A stretch of 64,000 nucleotides of DNA from JAPWJZ01 sp966211335. Its GTDB lineage: Bacteria > Pseudomonadota > Alphaproteobacteria > Micavibrionales > UBA2020. Position numbers and translations under genes: made by a program. Of the stretch, positions 15,601 through 25,300 are shown in pieces. Where the stretch lies: the NCBI GenBank assembly GCA_966211335.1, contig CBIHNF010000001.1, positions 1,178,001 to 1,242,000 of the forward strand. The letters are read 5' to 3'. Position 1 is the stretch's first letter, and every line of letters starts with the position of its first letter. Under the pieces are notes generated by a model. That model was given only the letters and a program-made list of their open reading frames with translations, was not told the origin of the DNA and made no database searches.

Positions 15601-17982
15601 AACGTGCTGACAGGCGATGATCTCGTCAACACGCTGACAGGCCTTGGCGGCAACGACATGCTGGACGGCGGCCTTGGTGCGGACAGCCTCATCGGCGGCA
15701 CGGGTAACGATGTTTATATCGTCGACAACGCGGGCGACCTTGTGACCGAAGTCAGCGGCGAAGGCATCGACACCATTAATTCATCCGTCACCTACAACAT
15801 GCTGGCCAATGCGGCGGAGGTTGAAAACCTGGTCCTGACCGGGGGCGGTGCCATCAATGCGACCGGCAATACGCTCGACAACACGATGACCGGCAACAGC
15901 GGCGCCAACCTGATCGACGGCGGCACCGGCAACGATGTGCTGAACGGCGGCGGCGGCGACGATACGCTGGTTGGCGGCATCGGCAATGATACGCTCGACG
16001 GCGGCACCGGTAACAACACGCTGTTCGGCGGCGTTGGCGACGATACATATGTCGTCGCTTCAACGACCAACATCATCACCGAAAACCTTGGTGAAGGCAC
16101 AGACGTCGTCAAGGCGAGCATTAATTACACGCTTGGCGCGAACATTGAAAACCTGACGCTGACCGGCAGCGCGATCAGTGGCGTCGGCAACAGCCTTTCC
16201 AACCTCATCACCGGCAACGGCGGCAATAACACGCTCGACGGCGGCATTGGAGGTGTGGACACACTCGCGGGGGGCGCGGGCAACGACAGCTACATCATCA
16301 ACGCTGCAAGCGATATCATTACCGAAGGTATTGGCGCCGGCACTGATACGGCCTTCTCTGCCGTAACCTATACCATCGGCACCAATGTTGAAAATCTCAC
16401 CCTCACGGGGACGTCCGCCATCGACGGTACTGGTAACACCGGCGACAATACGCTGACCGGCAACAGCGCCGCCAACGTTCTTTCCGGCGGCGACGGCAAT
16501 GACACCTACATCATCGACAATCTCGACACCGTGGTCGAAGCCGCGGGACAGGGCACCAAGGACACCGTCCTCGCCGGCTTCAGCTATACCCTGACGGCCG
16601 AGGTCGAGAACCTGATGCTGACCGGCACGGCCGCAATCAATGGCACCGGCAACGCGCTCGACAACACTATTACGGGCAACAGCGGTATCAATACGCTGAC
16701 AGGCGGCGACGGCAACGACGTTTACGTCATAGATGTCAAAGACACTATTTTCGATTCGCTCGGCACCGACACCATTAAAATCGGCGCGACCTACAGCCTC
16801 GCGGCGCACGCCGGCTTCGGCGTTGAGAACCTGACGCTCACCGGCACCGGCCTGTTCAACGCGATCGGCGACAATGGCGTTAACGTGCTGACGGGAAACG
16901 ATGCGAAGAACACTCTGGACGGCCTTCTTGGTGCCGACACTCTCATCGGCGGCCTCGGCGACGATACGTACCTTGTGCATGACGCGACGACATCCATCAC
17001 CGAAGTCGGCGGGCAGGGGACGGACACCGTCATATCCGATGTTACCTTCACCCTCGCGCCGAATATCGAGAACCTGACGCTGATCGACAAAATCGCCGGC
17101 GTTCACGCGGCGATTGACGGGACCGGCAACGGCCTCGCCAATATCATCAAGGGCACGGCCGGCGATAACATCCTCAACGGCGGCCTCGGCGCTGACACTA
17201 TGGACGGCGGCGCGGGTAACGACACTTATTACGTCGATAATGCATCCGATGTAATCAAGGACACCAGCGGTCTTGAGAATGTACATACCACGCTCTCGGT
17301 CTATACGCTCGGCACCGGCCTAGAAAACCTGTTCCTCGACGGCGGAGCCGTGCATATCGGCACGGGTAATACGGCCGCTAACTCGATCACCGGCGGTGAC
17401 GGGAATGACACGATAGACGGCGGAACCGGTGCCGACCACATGATGGGCGGTAAGGGCGACGATATTTATTTCGTCGACGTCGCGGGCGACGTTGTGTTTG
17501 AGGCCAGCGGCGAGGGGCAGGATACAATCAAGTCGAAAATCAGCTTCGACCTGTCAACGACGCCGGATGTCGAAAACCTGACCCTTACCGGCACTAGCGG
17601 CAATGGCACAGGCAACGATCTTGACAACATCATTACCGGCAATAGTGGTGCCAATACACTTATTGGCGGCATTGGCGACGACACGCTGATTGGCGGCGGC
17701 GGCAGGGATGTTCTCGACGGCGGCGCGGGCCGCGACACTTTCGAGTTTGACCAGGACACTGCTTATAAGGGCATCGTAACCATTCACCATTACGACGTTT
17801 TGGGTGGGGATACTTTCTTCTTTAACGGGCTCCTGAACCTTGATCCTCTGCTCGAGGTGGATGATGATTACCGTGAAATCCGCACGACGGCGGATCCGAA
17901 CATCAGTACGCTCTGGGTTGACCAGGATGGTACGGGATCCCAATACCACTTCGTGCAGATAGCCATACTCGATATCAACTAG
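12673..17982 (+). CDS. Giant RTX calcium-binding repeat protein (RTX1), 1769 aa
   Basis: A repeat protein of the hemolysin-type calcium-binding class, probably exported by a type I system and placed at or outside the cell surface. It starts without a signal peptide directly in GG-x-GNDxL nonapeptides and continues with about 18 composite units of roughly 90 residues. Each unit has a (T/V)Y(I/V)(V/I)D segment, an E-x-x-GEGTDTV segment, an (V/I)ENLTLTG strand, an INATGN-x-x-DN turn and one to six RTX nonapeptides. The C-terminal 85 residues leave the repeat (RDTFEFDQDT, then a Phe-rich FFFNGLL segment, then an Asp/Gly-rich end FVQIAILDIN) and resemble a type I secretion tail. I saw no cysteine. 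The ATG at 12673 has GCGAGGA upstream; an in-frame TTG at 12637 would add 12 residues. Adhesin, surface-layer or matrix roles are all possible; none can be assigned. Confidence 0.88.
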   Translation: MGTFTGTGGADVVIGGPNADTLEGFEGNDWLQALGGNDTLIGDGGRDALWGGSGFNVMYGGDQSDTYVVYGSELLIEDSTPTSGSADRILSYVDFDMSADGQNIEVIRLVAHAATSAIGNDLDNTMEGNDAVNTLTGGLGNDTYIIHGFEDVLVEGAAEGTHDALESTVTVSLAGYTNIEDIVLDGKAAINATGDAGDNVLDGHNNTAKNILTGGFGNDTYVIDKLDTIVENAGGGTDTVKVDFSYSLATHATLENITLTGTVALNATGNTGVNVLTGNDGANTLDGATGADTMIGGKGSDTYIVDNSSDLITEVLGEGTDTVKSSVSFDLGVSGINVEKLILTGTGNINGTGNAIDNSFSGTSGTNILSGAGGNDTLSGLAGNDTLDGGIGNDTLDGGTGTDSFIGGAGDDTFIIDNSVENVTELLTEGTDTIRSTASYDMSLHAANVEKLVLLGVSVIGIGNSFDNQITGSNASNTLSGGDGNDTVDGGIGNDLVNGDNGNDTLTGAGGNDVLNGGSGDDSLIGGLGNDTLFGGIGNDTLDSGIEKDTMIGGTGNDTYLVRDGSTLLVENAGEGTDTVNAYTSYTLAANIENMLWVGGAGTGTGNSLVNIMTGNGGNNNLLGMAGNDTLTGFGGNDTLDGGAGADTMIGGTGNDTFVVDDVANDTITENAGEGTDTVQTGLSYSLATHPDLENITLTGALNVDATGNAAVNVLTGNGATNTLNGDIGDDTLNGGGGNDVLNGGADKDTLDGGDGVDTLQGGLGDDTYIVDTSTDSIGEALNEGTDLVKTSVDFTLGTNVENLTLTGIAKIGNGNALANTITGNSGVNTLAGGDGNDTYIIDSRDIVIEGGGIGSGIDTVNINFAGYVLGANIENITLTGALALNATGSSAVNILTGNDADNTLDGSTGADTLIGANGNDIFIVDNAGDVVTELAGQGTDTIISSIDFDLGLNGVEVENLTLSGAALIGKGSAVDNVLTGDDLVNTLTGLGGNDMLDGGLGADSLIGGTGNDVYIVDNAGDLVTEVSGEGIDTINSSVTYNMLANAAEVENLVLTGGGAINATGNTLDNTMTGNSGANLIDGGTGNDVLNGGGGDDTLVGGIGNDTLDGGTGNNTLFGGVGDDTYVVASTTNIITENLGEGTDVVKASINYTLGANIENLTLTGSAISGVGNSLSNLITGNGGNNTLDGGIGGVDTLAGGAGNDSYIINAASDIITEGIGAGTDTAFSAVTYTIGTNVENLTLTGTSAIDGTGNTGDNTLTGNSAANVLSGGDGNDTYIIDNLDTVVEAAGQGTKDTVLAGFSYTLTAEVENLMLTGTAAINGTGNALDNTITGNSGINTLTGGDGNDVYVIDVKDTIFDSLGTDTIKIGATYSLAAHAGFGVENLTLTGTGLFNAIGDNGVNVLTGNDAKNTLDGLLGADTLIGGLGDDTYLVHDATTSITEVGGQGTDTVISDVTFTLAPNIENLTLIDKIAGVHAAIDGTGNGLANIIKGTAGDNILNGGLGADTMDGGAGNDTYYVDNASDVIKDTSGLENVHTTLSVYTLGTGLENLFLDGGAVHIGTGNTAANSITGGDGNDTIDGGTGADHMMGGKGDDIYFVDVAGDVVFEASGEGQDTIKSKISFDLSTTPDVENLTLTGTSGNGTGNDLDNIITGNSGANTLIGGIGDDTLIGGGGRDVLDGGAGRDTFEFDQDTAYKGIVTIHHYDVLGGDTFFFNGLLNLDPLLEVDDDYREIRTTADPNISTLWVDQDGTGSQYHFVQIAILDIN
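12870..17720 (+). repeat. About 18 composite RTX units of RTX1
   Basis: Units are recognised by their YxVD-type strand. They are fairly divergent in both protein and codons; for example the aspartate strand reads YVVYGSELLI, YIIHGFEDVL, YIVDNSSDLI and YLVHDATTSI in different units. This is clearly older or more diverged than the repeats in the 2557-aa protein downstream. Confidence 0.85.
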
Positions 17983-17985
17983 GGC

Positions 17986-18240
17986 TTAGACATACGGATT
18001 GCCCGGGACATACTGCCCTGCGTTGATCTGCGCCATGATGGGCAGGAAGGGGTCTTCGGGGGTTGCGAAATCCTGCCAGGTCCCATCATCGCTGCCGAGG
18101 AGCGCCGAGATGGGCGCGTGGTGGCGGGGGTCTGCCTTATCGGGGCTTTCGCCCATAGCGGGTTTGCTGAGGGCGAGGATCAGCGACACGGCCATCGAAA
18201 CGGCGGGGGATGATTTGACGGGGGGTTGCGGCTTTTGCAT
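17986..18240 (-). CDS. Small hypothetical protein, 84 aa
   Basis: Not recognised. The protein starts MQKPQPPVKSS, has a weakly hydrophobic stretch (VSMAVSLILALS) that could be a signal or membrane segment, and a C-terminal region (TWQDFATPEDPFLPIM and NAGQYVPGNPYV) that looks ordered and could be a short interaction motif. GAGAGG lies 6 bp before the ATG at 18240; an upstream in-frame start at 18294 would add 18 residues lacking such support. It is 77 bp downstream of the TPR/glycosyltransferase gene on the same strand and probably shares its transcript. Its stop is only 3 bp from the end of RTX1, so the genes converge without room for a separate terminator. Confidence 0.6.
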   Translation of the reverse strand: MQKPQPPVKSSPAVSMAVSLILALSKPAMGESPDKADPRHHAPISALLGSDDGTWQDFATPEDPFLPIMAQINAGQYVPGNPYV

Positions 18241-18317
18241 CGGATACCTCTCGAAAACGGCGTGGTCTATCCGTTCAACGGCCCGAGGCAGCATCCGTTC
18301 CTTGCGGTTTTAAAAAA

Positions 18318-19712
18318 TCAGCCGAGTTTCTTGCGCGCGGCGGCGGCGAGGTCTTTTTTGACGCGGGCGAAGGTGCCATCCCAGTCGCCGGGGGTGGGCT
18401 GGCGGATGAGGCGCATTGAGCTGTACCAGGGGCTGTCCTCCCGCTCCGTCAGGTACAGCCAGTAGGGATAATAAGGCAGCAGGTTCCAGACCGGGCAGCC
18501 AACGGAGCCCGCGAGATGCGCAACCGCGCTATCCGTCATGATGACAAGGTCAAGTTCCTTCAAAATCGCCGCCGTATCGGCAAAGTCCTTCACCGTCGGC
18601 GCAAGCTCGGGGATGAGGCCCGCGCCGCCGCAGGCGGCCAGTTCCGGCTCGCAAGGGCCCTTTTGCAGGCTGAACAATTGCACGCCGGGAATTTCGGCAA
18701 GCTCGAGGAAGCGTTTTGCTTCCACCGCGCGCTTGCGGTTGCGGGCGAAGGTGACGCTGCCCGACCAGATGATGCCGACCTTGAAGCGGCCTTTGCCGAC
18801 TGCTAAGCGGCGCGCCGCTTCCGGCTGCAGCGGCGGGATGAGTAGGGCGGGCGGGGGGGGGATATTCTCCAGCGTCGTGTTGAAGACGCCCGGCAGGCTC
18901 ATGAGCGGAATATAATAGTCAAAGCCGTCGGTCACCGCGCCGGGTTCTGCCAGCGCATCAAGGCCCGGAATTTTCGAGAAGAGGCGGTGCAGCGGCGGCT
19001 TGCATTCCAAAATCACGCGGCCGCCGGCTTTTTGAATCAGCGGAATATAACGCGCCGCCAGAATGGTATCGCCAAAGCCCTGTTCTTCGTGGATCAGCAG
19101 CGTCTTGCCGGCAAGCGGCTCGCCATGCCAGCGCTGCGCGTTGAAGCTGCGCTGCGGCAGCGTACCCTGCTGCCAGCGCACTTCATATTCCTTCCAGCCC
19201 TGCTCGAAATTGCCGAGGTGGAGGGTGGACATGCAGCGCTCCCACAAAAGCTTCGGGTCGCCGGGGGCGATTTTTTCTGCCGCCTCGAACTGCTCGATCG
19301 ATTTTTCGAACTGGTGATATTCGCGGAGGGCAATCGCGTAGTTTTTGCGGAAGTTATAGCTGCCGGGGTCCAGCCGCACCGCTTCCGCATGCGCGGCGAG
19401 AGATTCCTCCGCGCGGTCGAGATCGACGAGGGTGTTGCCAAGGTTCGACCAGGTGGAGGCCGCCTTGGGGTTGAGCTCCAGCGCGCGGGAATAGCAGGCG
19501 GCAGAGGCCTCGAAGTTATCAAGGCGGCGCATGGCAAGGCCAAGGTTCGTCCAGCTGCCGGAATCGCGCGGGTTGGTTTCAAGGATCTGGCGATAAATCG
19601 CCGCGCCTTCCACAACCTTGCCCTGCTCCATCAGCCGGTTGGCCTGCAGGAAGAGCGGGGAGGGCTGTTGCGGTTTTGCGGGGCCAGTCTTGTTCATCGC
19701 CGGATGTGCCAT
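18318..19712 (-). CDS. TPR protein fused to a GT9/heptosyltransferase-like domain
   Basis: A 464-aa two-part protein. Residues about 15-170 are four to five tetratricopeptide repeats (for example DSGSWTNLGLAMRRL, ASTWSNLGNTLVDLDRAEE). Residues about 200-464 resemble the ADP-heptose:LPS heptosyltransferase superfamily: KTLLIHEEQGFGDTILAARY, then VGIIWSGSVTF and MTDSAVAHLAGSVGCPVW. Such TPR-glycosyltransferase proteins are common in alphaproteobacteria and are thought to act in surface polysaccharide or protein glycosylation, but substrates are unknown. It is followed on the same strand by the 84-aa gene and preceded by a HAD phosphatase. The flanking RTX genes make a surface role plausible. 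Confidence 0.85.
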   Translation of the reverse strand: MAHPAMNKTGPAKPQQPSPLFLQANRLMEQGKVVEGAAIYRQILETNPRDSGSWTNLGLAMRRLDNFEASAACYSRALELNPKAASTWSNLGNTLVDLDRAEESLAAHAEAVRLDPGSYNFRKNYAIALREYHQFEKSIEQFEAAEKIAPGDPKLLWERCMSTLHLGNFEQGWKEYEVRWQQGTLPQRSFNAQRWHGEPLAGKTLLIHEEQGFGDTILAARYIPLIQKAGGRVILECKPPLHRLFSKIPGLDALAEPGAVTDGFDYYIPLMSLPGVFNTTLENIPPPPALLIPPLQPEAARRLAVGKGRFKVGIIWSGSVTFARNRKRAVEAKRFLELAEIPGVQLFSLQKGPCEPELAACGGAGLIPELAPTVKDFADTAAILKELDLVIMTDSAVAHLAGSVGCPVWNLLPYYPYWLYLTEREDSPWYSSMRLIRQPTPGDWDGTFARVKKDLAAAARKKLG

Positions 19713-19783
19713 GGTTTTCTCGTTTTAACTGTCTGTCGCCAGCATAGCCGCCCGCCAAAAGTCAGGCAATCGGGGTTTTAACG

Positions 19784-20491
19784 TCAGGGCTTCGGGTTTT
19801 TAAAAGGAGGCGATATCTGCGGCGCGAGCAGCGCTTTTAATATCGCGATAAAAGCCTCGTGGTTTGCCGTGCGGTGGTCGGGCGGTTCTTTCGCCAGCAG
19901 GTCTGCGGCGGGGAGTTTGCTTTCAATCAGAATTGCCGTGCAGCCGGCGTTCCGCGCCGCGCGGATGTCGGTCATGCTGTCGCCGATAAACCAGACATCG
20001 GGGCCGGGTTCGATGCCGCTGCCTTTGAGGGCGTGGCGCACAGCTTCGGCATCCGGCTTGTCCTTTGCGGCATCGCCCGCGCCGACAAGGGCGGAGAAGT
20101 ATTTATCAAACCCCAAGTGCGCTGCTTCCTGCCGCAGAATAGTGCCGCGTTTGGCGCTGACGACGGCAAGGTAAATGCCGTTGTCCTTTAGGAATTGCAG
20201 CACCTCTTCGGCCTGTTCATGCGTCTTCAGCAGGTTCTTGATGCCGGCTTCATAGGCCTTGATGTACACCCTGTCCGCCTCCGCCCAGCGGTCCTCGCCG
20301 AACAATTGCGTGAACAGCACACGGGCAGGCGGGCCAACGTTCTGGCGCATTTCCGCTTCCGACCATTCGGCATGGCCCATGTGCTTCAGCGTCGCGTTGA
20401 TGGCGGCGGTCACGACACCCCAGGTGTCGACCAGCGTGTCATCCCAGTCAAATATAATGGCGCGGGGTTTCTGCATGGCGGCTTTCATCAT
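19784..20491 (-). CDS. HAD-superfamily hydrolase, phosphoglycolate-phosphatase-like
   Basis: A 235-aa phosphohydrolase. The nucleophile is Asp15 in IIFDWDDTLVDTWG, motif II is AVVSAKRG, motif III Lys lies in AAKDKPDAE, and motif IV is VWFIGDSMTDIRAARNAG. The helical cap between residues about 25 and 95 is of the Gph/PGP subclass. The substrate is not determined; phosphoglycolate and sugar phosphates are possible. A start at Met6 is an alternative and neither start has a strong ribosome site. It is 71 bp upstream of the TPR-glycosyltransferase gene on the same strand, so sugar-phosphate chemistry is suggested by context only. Confidence 0.87.
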   Translation of the reverse strand: MMKAAMQKPRAIIFDWDDTLVDTWGVVTAAINATLKHMGHAEWSEAEMRQNVGPPARVLFTQLFGEDRWAEADRVYIKAYEAGIKNLLKTHEQAEEVLQFLKDNGIYLAVVSAKRGTILRQEAAHLGFDKYFSALVGAGDAAKDKPDAEAVRHALKGSGIEPGPDVWFIGDSMTDIRAARNAGCTAILIESKLPAADLLAKEPPDHRTANHEAFIAILKALLAPQISPPFKNPKP

Positions 20492-20648
20492 CGGTTGCAG
20501 CGTCAGGCGGATTTAAAAGCAAAAGCGCGGGCGGTGCAAGCAAGGCATCAGGTCATTTAATTGCTGTGAGGGGGATTTTCCCTTGCCATTAAATGCAGAA
20601 TCGCGATAGGTTTTATACTTCTTTACAATATTTTACGGAATCTTGCTG

Positions 20649-22034
20649 ATGGCTCGGCGCTCCCTGCGCGACATTTTCAATGGTCGAAGCCTTCGCCGCG
20701 CGCTGGCGGTGACGGTGGGTACCACCGCGCTTTTCGCCTCACCCTTCCTGGCGGGCCCTTCGGCGCGGCATGATACGGTCGCGGCGACCGTGGCGGTAAC
20801 CGCCCCCGCTGACCCGTGCCCGCCGGAAAAGCCGGTGCCGGACGTGCCCTATGAAGACCAGCTGTTCAGCCTGAATGACCCGGCGCAGACGCAAAGCCTG
20901 CGGGCGCTGCCCGCGGAAGGCCGCATCCAGTATTACCTCGACCAGTCCTGCTTCACGGCCGACAAGATCGACAGCAATAGTAACCCGCGCGATAACTGGC
21001 TGGTGACGGCGCTGAAAGATTTGCGGCAGGCAGGTAACATGGGCGGCCCGCTGCTCGCCATGGCGGCGAATGACAAAATCCACATTTGCTCCATGCCGCA
21101 TCTGCCGGCGGGCACCGGCGCGCAATATTTGCCGGCGCACCAGCTGGTTGTCGCGCGCCCCAATGCCTCCATCCTTGGCGAAACGCTGGATCTTGCGCAT
21201 GAATTCACCCATCGCGCGCAGGATGCGCAGGGCGTCATGACCTATTACTACCGCTGGGATATCCAGTCCCGCGTTACGCGCAACCTTGTCGATGAAGCCG
21301 CGCCCATCGCCTTGGAATTCGCCGTCGCCTATGAGCGCAAATATGCGGGGGATGAGCGCTATGTCGCTTATTTAAAGCAGCACGATGCCGTGACAGCCTA
21401 TACCGACCCCGCCAACCACAAGGCGTTTGAAGATGCCTATATCGCCAGCACCGATGCCGGCGCAGCTCCGGCGGATGCCTTGCGTGCCGGTGCGCATGCG
21501 GTGTTCGAGCGCGTTTTCAACAGCCTGAACTGGCGCAACTTCTACCTCAATTCCGAGCTGAACAGTTACATCGACGATATCGCCAGCGGCAAATTTGCGC
21601 CCGGCGACACCATCCAGCACAACGCCTTCGCACCGGCGGATATCGCGAAAGCTGGCAAAATCGGCGCGCTGCCGAGCTGGACGGAAGGGGCGACGGTGCC
21701 CAGCTATGAAACGCTGCTCAGCCACGACCGCAAAATGGCATGGGCCTATGAGGCGGCCGACCTTGCCCGCACGCGCATCGTGCTCGGCGAAAATGATCCC
21801 GCTGTCAGCGCCATGCGGGCGCAGGCTATTCTGGGCGGCAACCCCTACCTTGGCCTTGATATGGCCGCCGTCTCCAAACGCGCGGCGCAGGTGCGTTTTG
21901 CCGGCGCGCTTATCATGACCTATTCGGTCATGGACCAGATGCTGACGGAGCCGACTCAGGCCCCGAAGAACAGCTGCCCCGTCACGCCGCCCGCCGCACC
22001 CAAGATCGCCGGCAGCCTGCGCCGCGCCGGCTGA
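20649..22034 (+). CDS. Exported putative zinc metallopeptidase with HEFTH motif (DUF6782-like)
   Basis: A 461-aa protein with a basic N-terminus and a hydrophobic segment (residues about 18-36, AVTVGTTALFASPFLAG) that reads as a signal peptide or anchor. The central motif His184-Glu-Phe-Thr-His188 in DLAHEFTHRAQ is an HExxH zinc site, and EAAPIALEFAVAYE about 35 residues later could supply the third ligand. The middle is helical and the C-terminus ends in a Pro/Ala-rich stretch. It resembles alphaproteobacterial proteins annotated as putative metallopeptidases (DUF6782), recalled rather than searched. An in-frame TTG at 20643 is possible; ATG 20649 is chosen. It lies alone between the two RTX loci, so processing of a surface protein is a conceivable but unproven role. 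Confidence 0.65.
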   Translation: MARRSLRDIFNGRSLRRALAVTVGTTALFASPFLAGPSARHDTVAATVAVTAPADPCPPEKPVPDVPYEDQLFSLNDPAQTQSLRALPAEGRIQYYLDQSCFTADKIDSNSNPRDNWLVTALKDLRQAGNMGGPLLAMAANDKIHICSMPHLPAGTGAQYLPAHQLVVARPNASILGETLDLAHEFTHRAQDAQGVMTYYYRWDIQSRVTRNLVDEAAPIALEFAVAYERKYAGDERYVAYLKQHDAVTAYTDPANHKAFEDAYIASTDAGAAPADALRAGAHAVFERVFNSLNWRNFYLNSELNSYIDDIASGKFAPGDTIQHNAFAPADIAKAGKIGALPSWTEGATVPSYETLLSHDRKMAWAYEAADLARTRIVLGENDPAVSAMRAQAILGGNPYLGLDMAAVSKRAAQVRFAGALIMTYSVMDQMLTEPTQAPKNSCPVTPPAAPKIAGSLRRAG

Positions 22035-22331
22035 TTTTCCAGAGAATGATTTTGTATTCCGTAATGTGCCGTCCCGGCATCCACAGGCACGCGTTTAGTT
22101 TCCCGAAAGCGAAGGGGTGCTTAACGAAGCAGTTCCGGTTTAGTTCACGCGGCACTGCAAAAAAATGTCGCTTTAACTTTGGCGATTTTCGCCATAAAGT
22201 CTTCCACAAGATTTATGACGGCCAGTGAACCCTCCACGGGGATTGTGGTTCTTTCGCAGGCGTTCTGAAGGATAAGTCGGCCCCGGCCGGCCGGTAATTT
22301 TTTTTTAGTTTCAAACGGAGAACAACACACA
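22035..22331. other. Leader region upstream of the 2557-aa RTX gene
   Basis: 297 bp without a convincing gene. It contains a perfect inverted repeat TGGCGA-TTT-TCGCCA at 22180-22194, flanked by ACTT and AAGT in opposite orientation, which looks operator-like. An ACGGAG-type ribosome site lies 11 bp before the ATG at 22332. I found no promoter that I would defend. Confidence 0.45.
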
Positions 22332-25300
22332 ATGGCTTCCATCAACGGCACCCCTGCAGTCGACACCCTCACCGGCACCACCGGCAACGACATTATCAAC
22401 GGTCTCGCCAGTGCCGACACGATGTCGGGCGGCCTTGGCAACGATACCTACATCGTCGACAACACCAGCGACACCATCATTGAAAACTTCGGCGAAGGTA
22501 CAGACCTCGTTCGCTCCTCGGTCAGCTACACGCTGAGCAACAACGTCGAGAACATCCTTCTCACCGGCGCGCTCGCGATCAACGCCACCGGCAACGCCCT
22601 CAACAACACGCTCACCGGCAACGGCGCAGCGAACGTCCTCGACGGCGGCCTCGGCGCAGACACCATGAACGGCGGCGCGGGCAACGACACCTATTACGTC
22701 GACAACGCTTCTGACTTCATCGTGGATGCCTCCGGCACCGCCGATACCGTCTTCTCCTCCGTTTCCTACACCGCGCACACCGGCATCGAGCGCGTGACGC
22801 TCACTGGCGGCAGCAACATTGATGCGACCGGCAACACGGCGGTCAACATCCTGACCGGCAACAGCGGCGACAACACGCTGAATGGCCTCGCAGGGGCGGA
22901 CACCATGGTCGGCGGCCTCGGCAATGACACTTACATCATCGACAACGCGGGAGACAAAGTCACCGAAAACGGCGGCGAAGGCAACGACACCATCGTGTCC
23001 TCGGTTTCCTATAACCTTGCTAACGCGCTCAACGTCGAAAACGTTGTCCTTACCGGCACCGGTAACTTCACGCTGACCGGCGACAACGGCGACAACGTGC
23101 TGACCGGCAACTCCGGCAACAACACGCTGACCGGCCTCGGCGGCAACGACACGCTGGATGGCGGCCTCGGCAATGACAAAATGCTCGGCGGCACCGGCAA
23201 CGACACCTACATCGTCGACCAGTCCGGCGACACCGTCACGGAAGCACCGGGCGAAGGCACCGATAGCGTCTTCTCCTCTGTTTCCTTCACCCTCGGCGCG
23301 AACATTGAAAACCTGACGCTCGTAGGCGGCAGCAACATCAACGCGACCGGCAACGCCGACGTCAACATTCTGACCGGCAACACCGGTAACAACACCCTCG
23401 ACGGCCAGGCCGGCGCGGACACCATGATCGGCGGCCAGGGCGACGACAGCTACATCGTCGACAACGCCTCCGACACCGTGACCGAGAATTTCGGCGAAGG
23501 TGCCGATACGGTTTATTCCAGCATCACCCATGTGCTTGAAGCAAACGTCGAGAACCTGACCCTCACCGGCACCGCCAACATCGCGGCGCAGGGCAACAAC
23601 CTTGACAACATCCTCACCGGCAACAGCGGCACCAACGTGCTTGATGCCGGTATCGGCGACGATACGCTGGATGGCAGCGCAGGCGCTGACGTCATGCTCG
23701 GCGGCCAGGGTAACGATACTTACTTCGTCGACAACGCGGGCGACACCGTGACCGAAGGCGCTGCAGAAGGCACAGATACCGTTAACGCATCTGTCAGCTT
23801 CATCCTCGGCGCGAACGTCGAAAACCTCAACCTTACCGGCACCGGTAATATCAATGCGACCGGCAATGGCGACGATAACATTCTTACCGGCAATACCGGC
23901 AACAACACGCTCGATGGCGGCATTGGCGCGGACAGCATGGCCGGCGGCGCTGGCGACGATACCTACCTTATCGACAACGCTGGCGACAGCGTCAGCGAGT
24001 CTCCTGGATCCGGCAATGACACGGTTATTTCCAGCCTTGATCATGTCCTCGAAGCCAACGTTGAGAATCTGATCCTCACCGGCTCCGCCCTTATCGGCAC
24101 CGGTAACAACGACGCCAACAACATCGTCGGCACCTCGGGCAACAACACGCTCGACGGCCAGGGCGGCGCGGACGTGCTGACTGGCGGCGACGGCAATGAC
24201 CTTTATATTGTCGATACTGCCAACGACGTCATCATCGAAACCTCGACCGGCGGCACCGACAGCGTGCAGTCGTCGGTTTCCTACACCCTCGCCGCGAACG
24301 TCGAGAACCTGACGCTGACCGGCTCTGCCAACATCAACGGCTTCGGTAACGCTTCCGTCAACACCCTCACCGGCAACTCCGGCGACAACACGCTGGATGG
24401 TAAAGCCGGCGCCGACACCATGATCGGCGGCACGGGCAACGACACCTACGTCATCGACAACGCATCCGACGTCGTGACCGAAAACGCCAGCGAAGGCACG
24501 GACACCGTCATTGCGGCGCAGAACATGGACTACACGCTTGGCGCCAACTTCGAAAACCTGCAGGTTTCTGCGGGCTTCATCGGCACCGTCGTCGGCACCG
24601 GCAACGGCGTTGACAACATCATCACCGGCACGGGCGGTTTCTCCGCGCGCGTCACGCTACAGGGCTTGGGCGGCGATGATACGTTGGTCGGCAGCACCGA
24701 CCAGGGCGTTATGACGCTCGACGGCGGCACCGGCGCTGACACAATGGACGGCAGCGCCGCCGACTTTGCCGACGTCTTCTTCGTCGTTGATAACGCAGGC
24801 GATACCGTTATCGCCAGCGACAACAGCAACTACAATACGGTACTTGCGAGCGTTACCTATGTTGCCTCTGCCAACGTCGATGCCATCACCCTGCAGGGCA
24901 GCGGCAACATCGATGCCACCGGCAACAACCTCGACAACTTCCTTACCGGCAACAGCGGAAACAATACCCTGGATGGTGGCGCGGGCGCCGACACCATGTT
25001 TGGCGGCGGTGGCAATGACACATTCGTCGTTGATAACGTCAACGATGTAGTGACTGCAGGCGCAGGCACGCAAGATACCATTTTGGCCAGCGTTTCGGTT
25101 GCCCTCGGTGTTAATAACGCCGGCGTCGAAAACATCACGCTGACCGGCACCGGCAACATCAACGCGACCGGAGACGGCAACGCCAACATCCTCACCGGCA
25201 ACGCGGGCAACAATACGCTCGACGGCCAGGGTGGTGCGGATACGATGATTGGTAACGGCGGCACCGACACCTTCATCGTCGACAATTCCGGCGACATCGT

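Noticed and set aside
22311..24044. Long minus-strand open frame opposite RTX2 (also 28296-30086, 24657-25436, 13171-14742 and 16060-17286)
   Set aside because: These are mirror frames of repetitive GC-rich RTX coding sequence. The encoded proteins are Val/Ala/Gly/Asp-rich repeats with no start signals.
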